Of a stretch of 64,000 nt of DNA, positions 57,683-64,000 are shown piece by piece. A program made the translations under genes and the position numbers. A model generated the notes under the pieces. The model saw nothing but the letters and a program-made list of their open reading frames with translations. It made no database searches and had not been told where the DNA came from. Within the stretch, counting starts at the first letter, position 1; each line of letters begins with the position of its first letter. The stretch comes from an uncultured Lachnospiraceae bacterium (lineage in GTDB: Bacteria > Bacillota > Clostridia > Lachnospirales > Lachnospiraceae): NCBI GenBank assembly GCA_910583615.1, contig CAJTXP010000008.1:62001-126000 (forward strand), in the 5' to 3' direction.

Positions 57683-58423
57683 TTATATAAACTGTACCAG
57701 CACCCGCACGATCCGGCACAGATCCGTAAACCACGCAAAAGGCACATGGTTCTCCCGAAGCGCCCGGTGTCCTTCTCTCAAAGACTGCAGATAGGCGCCA
57801 ATACTGCCGCTGCTCGTCCCTCCATAGGACATATAGATCAGTATCTCCGGAAGATAGGAAAGCCTTACCTGTTTCCGGTATAAAATGCGCACCATGAATT
57901 CATAATCCGCCGCAATCCGGTAATCGGTCCGATAAAGACCGAACCGGTCGTATACTTCCTTTCTCAGATACAGGGTGGGATGTCCCGGAAGCCATCCACT
58001 CCGGATCGAACCCTGTCCCTGATGCCAGCGGCGCACAATCCGTTCTCCGTCCATATAATAAAGGTCCCCGTGGACTCCGTCCGTCCCTTCTGCTTCCATC
58101 GCCTGTACCATCCGGGTGATCACATTATTGTCCGCATACCGGTCAAAGCAGCACCCGATGATCTCTCCGGACGCCAGACGGATCCCCTTGTTAAGCGCAT
58201 CATAAATGCCGCCGTCCGGCTCGGAGATCCACCGGACCCGGCCCGGCATCCGCTTTTCCATCCCCCGGATCAGCTCCAGCGTCCCGTCCGTGGACCCGCC
58301 GTCCACGATGATATATTCCAGATTTCCATAATCCTGCCGGGCAACCTGGTCCATGACGCGTTCCAGGTTGGCGGCATCGTTATACGTTGTCGTAATCACC
58401 GACACCTTTGGTAATGTACTCAT
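57683..58423 (-). CDS. Family 2 glycosyltransferase
   Basis: The 246-residue protein is a GT-A glycosyltransferase (KVSVITTTYNDAANLERVM, YIIVDGGSTDGTLELI, SEPDGGIYDALNKGIRLASGEIIGCC). The SEPDxGIYDAMNKG signature is typical of family 2 enzymes of O-antigen/capsule clusters. The ATG directly follows the stop of the family 4 gene (TAGATG). The sugar and linkage are unknown. Confidence 0.92.
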   Translation of the reverse strand: MSTLPKVSVITTTYNDAANLERVMDQVARQDYGNLEYIIVDGGSTDGTLELIRGMEKRMPGRVRWISEPDGGIYDALNKGIRLASGEIIGCCFDRYADNNVITRMVQAMEAEGTDGVHGDLYYMDGERIVRRWHQGQGSIRSGWLPGHPTLYLRKEVYDRFGLYRTDYRIAADYEFMVRILYRKQVRLSYLPEILIYMSYGGTSSGSIGAYLQSLREGHRALRENHVPFAWFTDLCRIVRVLVQFI

Positions 58424-59638
58424 CTATTCTCCCCGGCCTGCCAGTTCATGATACAGTTCTGCATACTCCTGAAAACGGCCGTATTTCTCATATTGTTCTG
58501 CTCTCTTCAAACAGGCTTCCCGGCTCTTCGGAGCTTCCTTTTCCTGAAGAACTGCCCGAAGAAGTCCTTCTGCGTCACCCTTTTGCACGATGCGCCCGCA
58601 GCTTTCGTCAAGGCTCTCCGGGCTTCCTCCAGTGTCAAAGGTGATGACCGGCGTCCCGCAGGAAAGCGCCTCAAGGTTGGTCGTTGGAAAATTATCCTCC
58701 AGCGTGGCGTTAACAAACACGTCCGCCATGGAATAGTATTCCGCCAGCTCCCGGACCGAAGAGGTCCGCTCCAGCCCGAGGACATTCCCCGGAAGCCCCC
58801 GGATCTGTTTTCCGGACAGTCCGATCAGGATCATCCGGCAGTCCTCAGGAAGCCTCCTGGACAGACCGATCAGGTACGGAAGCCCTTTCCGGCGTTCCCA
58901 CACGTTCGCCACGCCCAGGATCACGAACTTTCCCTGCAGGCCCAGCGTCTCCCTGAGCCTGCTTTTCGTCGGCCGGAACGCCTCCCGGTCGATTCCGTTG
59001 GGAATGACCTTTACGGGATACTCTTTCAGAAAGGACTGTTCCACCTCCGCTTTCAGCCATCCGGACGGCACCGCCAGCACCAGACCCGACACGCCGGTAA
59101 ACGCAGCCTTCTTCCTTATATAGTTCCTTTCTGTCCGGTTTTTAAACAACGCATAGGGATATGTTTTTCGATATTCCCTGCACGCTCTGCAGCCGCTCTT
59201 CCATCCGTCACAGTTGTTATAGTCATAAAAAGCGCAGTGTCCGGTATAGGCCCAGCAGTCATGCAGCGTCCATACGACCGGTTTTCCTGCCTCCTTCAGA
59301 TATGCGAACAGAAGTTCTGTCTGCAGGATAAAACCATGAATATTGTGCAGATGGATCACATCCGGATCCCACTCCCGGATTTTCCGGATCAGCTTTCTGG
59401 TCTGCCCTGCGGAGGCAAAACCATGCTCTCCTTTCAAAAAGGTGGAGAGTACATGCAGCGCCATGTCCGGCGCCGACCCGAAGCGGTACGCACGGATCCC
59501 TTCCGGCGCTTTCCGGCGGCCGTAGGCTATGAGGGGCACGTCCCCGTTTCTCTCCAGTGTATGATAGATGTCCACCATGATCCGGCCTACGCTGCCGCTG
59601 CCGCATACGGTGCTGATCTGCAAAACTTTTATACCCAT
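58424..59638 (-). CDS. Family 4 glycosyltransferase
   Basis: The 404-residue protein has a GT-B fold with N-terminal domain (VLQISTVCGSGSVGRIM, DVIHLHNIHGF), a cysteine-rich loop (WAYTGHCAFYDYNNCDGWKSGCRAC, common in colanic-acid WcaL-like and capsule enzymes) and the C-terminal donor domain (VILGVANVWERRKGLPYLI, FVNATLEDNFPTTNLEALSCGTPVITFDTGG with the EX7E motif). It is retaining in family terms. It is the first gene of the leftward glycan operon. Confidence 0.93.
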   Translation of the reverse strand: MGIKVLQISTVCGSGSVGRIMVDIYHTLERNGDVPLIAYGRRKAPEGIRAYRFGSAPDMALHVLSTFLKGEHGFASAGQTRKLIRKIREWDPDVIHLHNIHGFILQTELLFAYLKEAGKPVVWTLHDCWAYTGHCAFYDYNNCDGWKSGCRACREYRKTYPYALFKNRTERNYIRKKAAFTGVSGLVLAVPSGWLKAEVEQSFLKEYPVKVIPNGIDREAFRPTKSRLRETLGLQGKFVILGVANVWERRKGLPYLIGLSRRLPEDCRMILIGLSGKQIRGLPGNVLGLERTSSVRELAEYYSMADVFVNATLEDNFPTTNLEALSCGTPVITFDTGGSPESLDESCGRIVQKGDAEGLLRAVLQEKEAPKSREACLKRAEQYEKYGRFQEYAELYHELAGRGE

Positions 59639-59699
59639 ATGGTTCCTTTACGTGTTTGTATGGTCTATTTGCCGCTCATCGGTTATGCTGCCGGGGAAC

Positions 59700-59879
59700 G
59701 CCTCCTGCGGAAGGGAACTCTCCCTGCAGACCCGGGGCAACGCTCCGCCAGGCTAACCGATAACTGCGACTAAGGCGCTCCGGAGAGCCGTCGCGCCAAG
59801 TCTCCGTAATCGGTGGATCCCGCCGGAACGAAAAGCGCCCCCAAAGGGCCTGCAGGGAGAGTTCCCTTCCGCAGGAGGC
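59700..59879. repeat. 180-bp element with perfect 30-bp inverted arms
   Basis: The left arm 59700-59729 (beginning GCCTCCTGCGGAAGGGAACT) and the right arm 59850-59879 are exact reverse complements. Inside are ACCGAT...ATCGGT and GC-rich smaller stems. No open frame of use is present. It occupies most of the gap between the divergent glycan genes at 59638 and 60047. Like the 160-bp insert at 10.66 kb, it has long perfect ends and contains ACTAAGG, but I cannot show that they are one family. Confidence 0.8.
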
Positions 59880-59946
59880 TGATTCCGGCGAAATCCACAG
59901 ACGGCGATCTGTCCGCACCAGATACGCTGTATTTGATATATCTGCG

Positions 59947-59975
59947 TTGCCTGTATCTTTTTTCTATGTTATACT
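59947..59975 (+). promoter_or_regulatory. Sigma-A promoter of the fucosyltransferase-like gene
   Basis: TTGCCT (59947-59952) and TATACT (59970-59975) are 17 bp apart, about 70 bases before the ATG. Confidence 0.7.
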
Positions 59976-60046
59976 TGGAACTGTTGACCTGCATGGTCAG
60001 ATGCTGGTCAGACAGATTCACTATATAGTATAAGCGAGGTATTTCA

Positions 60047-60829
60047 ATGATAATCATACAACCTTCCGGCGGTTTATGCAATAGAATGCGCGTCATTAAT
60101 TCCGGATGGAGGCTTGCCCGGGAACGTCAGGAGAAGCTTCTCATACTCTGGAACTGCAATCCGGAGCTGAACTGCCCGTTTAACGCACTGTTTCAGCCGG
60201 TAACGGAATTCCGGGTCAAAAGCATTCATTCTGTAGCGGATCCGCGCAAGCTGTTTTATCAGAAAACAGCCCGCAGTTATCTGACCAATGAAGAACTGCT
60301 CGCGCACAGAGAGCCGGATGGGGTCCTGAATCGGGACTATGCATCCGGCCTTATGAGCAATATTTATATATTTACATGGGAATGGTTTTATCCTTCTGAA
60401 GACTATCATCTGTTTGTGCCGACAGAGGCGCTTAAGGCACGGATCAATGAAATGACCGCCCGGTTCGGACGGTCCTGCGTGGGTGTGCATATCCGGAGAA
60501 CGGACAATCAGCCTGCCATCGGAAAGAGTTCTACCGATGCATTTCTGGAATCCATGAACAGAGAGCTCCTGGCGGATCCGGACACCATGTTTTATCTGGC
60601 TACCGATGATATGGAAGAAGAAAAACGTCTTCGCGAAGTCTTCCCTGACCGGATTCTGTCCAATCAGAACCGGTGCCTGCGGCGGGACAGCCGGGAAGGG
60701 ATACAGGATGCACTGCTGGATCTCTACAGTCTTGCATCCACCCGGAAGATCATCGGCAGTTATTTCAGTTCCTTTACGGATATCGCCGCAGACATGCATA
60801 AAATTCCTCTGGTCATTGCCGGAGAGTAG
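60047..60829 (+). CDS. NodZ/O-fucosyltransferase-like glycosyltransferase
   Basis: The 260-residue protein shows PSGGLCNRMRVI (residues 6-17) and VGVHIRRTDN (H148, R150, R151, D153), the binding motifs for GDP-fucose in the GT23/GT11/GT65 fold group, and GSYFSSFTDIA near 236. Eukaryotic members and rhizobial NodZ make alpha-1,6-fucose links. Whether fucose or another deoxy sugar is used here is not shown. GAGG precedes ATG. It is transcribed away from the glycan operon. The size is small for GT23 (usually over 300), so it is a minimal version. Confidence 0.78.
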   Translation: MIIIQPSGGLCNRMRVINSGWRLARERQEKLLILWNCNPELNCPFNALFQPVTEFRVKSIHSVADPRKLFYQKTARSYLTNEELLAHREPDGVLNRDYASGLMSNIYIFTWEWFYPSEDYHLFVPTEALKARINEMTARFGRSCVGVHIRRTDNQPAIGKSSTDAFLESMNRELLADPDTMFYLATDDMEEEKRLREVFPDRILSNQNRCLRRDSREGIQDALLDLYSLASTRKIIGSYFSSFTDIAADMHKIPLVIAGE

Positions 60830-60879
60830 TTCCGACTTTACGGCGCCGGAAAACGAAGACGGATCGTCATTTAGGATTT

Positions 60880-61866
60880 CTACGCCCGTCTGGTATAGAA
60901 TTTTTTCTCTTTCTCCTGTTCTGCCAGCTCCGGCATGTATGCAGCCGCACGGTATGCGGCATATCCGCTGGTACTTCCAAGAGAAGGTGCTGACGGGACA
61001 GAATCGTCAGATGTTTCTTCCTGCCCGGAAACCCGGATCTCCATCGCCTTTTCATCCATCATGCCTGCGGCAATCATAAATTTGGCAATCTGCTCTGCCG
61101 TCATCTCTCTTCCCGTCATCATTTCAGCGGCAATGGACTCCTCGATCTGCTCTTCCTCCTGTCTTCTTTCCTCCACAAGCTCCTTCACCTTTTCTTCCTC
61201 AATCATCTGCCTTCTTATGGCTTCCTTCTGTGCAGCTTCCTGCCGGATCTTCTCTTCCATTTTCTTCTTTCTGTATGCCTCCTCTCTCCGCTTCTTCTCC
61301 GCCTTTTTCTTTTTTATTTTCTCATCTTCCTTTTTCCTGTTTTTTTTATATGTCTCCAGACGCTTCTTATCCAGTTCTTTCTGCCATGGCTTCCGCAGAA
61401 CGACAGACGCCGTCTTCTTCTCCACCTTCTTCATCTGCATCAGGCGGATCATCATATATTCCGCATCTTCTTTCCTCATATCTGCAGATATTTCGGCCAG
61501 CTTTTCTGTTTTCACACGCTCTGCGTCATCCCTGGTCCGGCTTCTTTTCAGGCGTTCTTCATACTCCTCCTGCTCCCTTTCCAGCGCCACGACTTTTCCA
61601 TAAAGCTGCGGATCATGTTTTTTCAGATAATCTTTTTCCGTACCGCTCAATCTGGCGCCTGACAGCAGTTTTGCACGTAATCCGGCAATCTTTTCCTGAA
61701 CCACCGTTTCTTCACTGCTCTTTCGTCCGCCGTTCAGAGCCTTTGCAAAAGATGCATTCAGATCGATCTTATCCGTCCAGGCCAGGTCGCCGGATGTCTT
61801 CATCTTCACATAGCTCTTCATCTTTTTCTGCTTCAGATACTGATATGCGTTGCTGTACAATTCCAT
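60880..61866 (-). CDS. Coiled-coil protein of unknown function
   Basis: The 328-residue protein has an N-terminal 80 residues with a segment of mixed helices (IAGLRAKLLSGARLSGTEKDYLKKHDPQLYGKVVALE), then long charged helical stretches rich in Lys, Arg and Glu (about 85-235), then a Gly/Ser/Ala/Tyr-rich tail. No signal peptide or membrane helix is seen. GGGAGG lies upstream. It is 101 bases after the DUF4132-like gene on the same strand. A scaffold role is possible; I do not recognise it. Confidence 0.65.
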   Translation of the reverse strand: MELYSNAYQYLKQKKMKSYVKMKTSGDLAWTDKIDLNASFAKALNGGRKSSEETVVQEKIAGLRAKLLSGARLSGTEKDYLKKHDPQLYGKVVALEREQEEYEERLKRSRTRDDAERVKTEKLAEISADMRKEDAEYMMIRLMQMKKVEKKTASVVLRKPWQKELDKKRLETYKKNRKKEDEKIKKKKAEKKRREEAYRKKKMEEKIRQEAAQKEAIRRQMIEEEKVKELVEERRQEEEQIEESIAAEMMTGREMTAEQIAKFMIAAGMMDEKAMEIRVSGQEETSDDSVPSAPSLGSTSGYAAYRAAAYMPELAEQEKEKKFYTRRA

Positions 61867-61967
61867 ATAGCCAGGTCACCTCCCCTGCCGCGCTGCTCTG
61901 TAAATCATTTCCTTATATAGAAATATGTCGACCGCAGCAGCGGCAGAGATAAGCGGATCTGAAAATT

Positions 61968-64000
61968 CTACCGGATCTGGCTTAAGATGGACGGGTCCTT
62001 GATCTTTTTATCCTCCGCCAGCAGTACGATCTTGGACATGATCTCCGCGGTCTTCGGGTCCTCGTCCACAAAGGGAAGGAAGATCCTGCCCCGTTTCTGG
62101 CTGTGAACCGGCAGAATATGCAGCATGACGCCTCCCTCCTGATGGACGACGCCGCTTCCCAGATGGACGTTGTAGGAAGCCCTGGTCCCCTGTATGACGG
62201 CATGGCTGTCCGTCAGCGTCACATTGGCAAAACCGAACAGGGACAGGTTGAGTTCCACGATGGCATGGCGCATCTCTATGGTAGAGTGGCTGGTCTCCGG
62301 ATCCACACCGCCCGCATGGGCCACGCTCACCGCCAGATCCACATCCCGCATGACCTCGCTGTAGATCAGCTCCGGCACTTCCTGGATGGTCAGCGCCTCA
62401 AAGGTCTTCCGGTTGAAAAATTCCACCCACTCCAGCGTGGGAGCCTCCACGTCGCTGGGCGAAAACCAGTCTGCCAGCGCATAGATGCGTGCGACAATAT
62501 TTTCCTTATAGTAGACCTTCTGCAGCCCTTCCTCGTAATCCGCCACCCAGCGGCGCCCCTTCAGGCAGCCCACGGTCCTCTGGGGCTGGATCTGATTGCC
62601 GGCGAACATCCGGGACGCCTTCTGTCCCAACTCCTCGGGAAGCTTTACGTACAGTTCCCGGAACACCTGCTTAAAGGGCTGGCGGACCCGGTGATCGAAC
62701 AGATATTTCTGATACGCATGCCACGTACCGGACTGATACAGGTGGAACGGGTGGGCGATCTGAAGCTCTTCTCCCGGCTCCACGGAATGCGCTTCTCCCT
62801 GCAGCGGTTCCAGAAGAAGCGTCCCATCCGGCCAAAGCTTCAGGAAACCGCTCCGTTCTCCCGAGAGGAACACCAGCGGGCTTATGATCGCGCACACCAC
62901 CGGATTGCCAAGAAGCGCGGAAAGCTCCAGGCCCTGGAACCGGGCGCCGTTTTCCATGGATTCTTCCATCATCTTCCGGGTCCTTGCATACTGTTCCTTC
63001 AGATTTTTGTGCGCCTCCTTCAGCTTCTGCACATGCGGATGCTTTCCGAGCCTGGAGGGTACGCTTTTCAGCTCCTTCTCCTCCTTCCGGCACCGGACGG
63101 CGCTCTTTCCTTCCTCATCCACGCACAGGCAGACCTCCACATCCTCCACGGCCGTCCATTCCATGAGCGGCTTCATGGCCTCGATCAGCCGCGCCTCCAT
63201 GGTCAACTTCAGCCGCGTCACGTCCGTATAACCTGCCCGGACGCTCAAATTCACCAGAGCGATATCCGCCGCCTTGCCTTCGTTCGTCCGCCGCTGGGCA
63301 CCGAACTGCCGGCTTTCCTTCCGGAATTTCTCGATAAACTGGTAGCGCTCCAGCATATCCTGCTCCCGGTCTTTCCGGAAGGGCGCCAGGCCATAGCTCA
63401 TAAGCAGGTCTTTATTTCTCTTCGCCGTAATCTCCTGCGCTACCTCGGAAAGCGAAACCTTTCCTCTGGCCGCATCCGCGTATTTTCTGGCGCGGGAATG
63501 CTTCTGGCCGTCCGAGATGTATTTTGCCGCCTCGTACAGCCTGTTGAAGTTTTCCTCGCCCAGCTGGCCGTACGCCTCCTCAAACCACGCCACGTCAAAG
63601 GCGCCGTCCTGCAGTTCCTCCGGCGTCAGCGGCGTATAGCGGGCGATGACCGCTTTCTTCTGGTCGTCAAACCGCTCGTTCATATGGGCCATGAAATAAT
63701 AACAGCCGCTCTTTAAGCCTTCCCAGCCCAGATATTCCTGAATGATGTTGATCCACTGAGGCGCGTACATGGCGGTTTCCACAAACCGGTCCGGCGGGAT
63801 CCTGGTCCCCTTCACCGCCGCTTTAAGATCCGCCCCGGTCTCCTGAGGCAGCGGATAACAGACCCTCAGGAGGCTGCAGAGCACAAACCGTTTGGTACGC
63901 TGCCCATTGCCGTACTGCCAGAAATAATAGGAATCCCTGCTCAGCTTGTCCTTTCCCAGCGCCATCAGAATCCGGACCAGATAATCCACGCCGCGGATGT
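61968..64000 (-). CDS. DUF4132-type large protein (C-terminal part; gene continues beyond the window)
   Basis: The frame is open to the right edge, so the start is outside. At least 676 residues are present. The C-terminal part has the pattern seen in DUF4132/MolR-like proteins: YSEVMRDVDLAVSVAHAGGVDPETSHSTIEMR and the ending YNVHLGSGVVHQEGGVMLHILPVHSQKRGRIFLPFVDEDPKTAEIMSKIVLLAEDKKIKDPSI. No signal peptide or membrane segment is visible. The biochemical role of this family is not settled; some members carry WGR domains and have been linked with molybdate metabolism or DNA damage. GC content is high, as usual for the region. Confidence 0.75.
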   Translation of the reverse strand, partial: IRGVDYLVRILMALGKDKLSRDSYYFWQYGNGQRTKRFVLCSLLRVCYPLPQETGADLKAAVKGTRIPPDRFVETAMYAPQWINIIQEYLGWEGLKSGCYYFMAHMNERFDDQKKAVIARYTPLTPEELQDGAFDVAWFEEAYGQLGEENFNRLYEAAKYISDGQKHSRARKYADAARGKVSLSEVAQEITAKRNKDLLMSYGLAPFRKDREQDMLERYQFIEKFRKESRQFGAQRRTNEGKAADIALVNLSVRAGYTDVTRLKLTMEARLIEAMKPLMEWTAVEDVEVCLCVDEEGKSAVRCRKEEKELKSVPSRLGKHPHVQKLKEAHKNLKEQYARTRKMMEESMENGARFQGLELSALLGNPVVCAIISPLVFLSGERSGFLKLWPDGTLLLEPLQGEAHSVEPGEELQIAHPFHLYQSGTWHAYQKYLFDHRVRQPFKQVFRELYVKLPEELGQKASRMFAGNQIQPQRTVGCLKGRRWVADYEEGLQKVYYKENIVARIYALADWFSPSDVEAPTLEWVEFFNRKTFEALTIQEVPELIYSEVMRDVDLAVSVAHAGGVDPETSHSTIEMRHAIVELNLSLFGFANVTLTDSHAVIQGTRASYNVHLGSGVVHQEGGVMLHILPVHSQKRGRIFLPFVDEDPKTAEIMSKIVLLAEDKKIKDPSILSQIR

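Noticed and set aside
62103..63716. 537-aa plus-strand open frame
   Set aside because: It runs opposite the DUF4132-type gene in GC-rich DNA, where long false frames are expected.

Overview
The window reads like a chromosomal stretch of a gut Lachnospiraceae-type Clostridium (Firmicutes). This is inferred from gene families and style, not from a marker gene. Supporting signs are strong Shine-Dalgarno sites (AGGAGG), sigma-A type promoters with 17-18 bp spacers, TTG/GTG starts, ATGA-coupled operons, a clpC-radA operon, NAD-linked PyrDB/PyrK, M56/BlaI regulation, and small families typical of these bacteria (DUF1836, DUF6142, VanZ-like, YerC/TrpR-like).

Layout. 0-1.2 kb: two tandem Rpn-type nuclease copies, one cut by the window edge and one frameshifted. 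1.4-10.5 kb: glgB, a candidate small RNA, tagD, a large membrane protein, dapF, a cysteine-rich small protein, a polytopic membrane protein and a dolichol-phosphate-mannose-synthase-like glycosyltransferase. 11-20 kb: DUF1836 regulator, an SGNH/MBOAT O-acylation pair, a YerC-like regulator, purA-HAD-PHP, and a class A penicillin-binding protein. 20-23.3 kb: a siroheme/4Fe-4S reductase-like protein divergent from a LysR regulator, an orphan solute-binding lipoprotein and tRNA-Trp. 23.4-29.3 kb: gntR-clpC-radA with a clear operator, and a cohesin-like membrane-anchored protein. 29.4-40.7 kb: purEMND, an M29 aminopeptidase, small membrane proteins, pyrF-pyrK-pyrD-pyrE and an acyltransferase. 41-45 kb: a teichoic-acid-type glycerophosphotransferase and an HsdM/HsdS pair without HsdR. 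45.4-51.1 kb: a BlaI/M56-controlled cassette with a small secreted protein and an ABC transporter. 51.1-60.8 kb: surface glycan genes (two acyltransferases, two GT-C-like proteins, five or more glycosyltransferases). 60.9-64 kb: a coiled-coil protein and a large DUF4132-type protein running off the end.

Two things stand out. First, the 45.4-51.1 kb cassette: a BlaI repressor and an M56 metalloprotease whose outer domain shows no penicillin-binding motif sit next to a secreted protein of 138 aa, two permeases, an ATPase and an exported accessory protein, with two BlaI-like operator palindromes. It may be an undescribed peptide or envelope-stress sensing and export system. Second, the intergenic spaces are colonised by several families of palindromic repeats. 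One 75-bp copy is flanked by a perfect 8-bp direct repeat, which looks like a target-site duplication. Another copy of the same element carries a second 160-bp palindromic element inside it. A separate 180-bp element with perfect 30-bp inverted arms lies at 59.7 kb.
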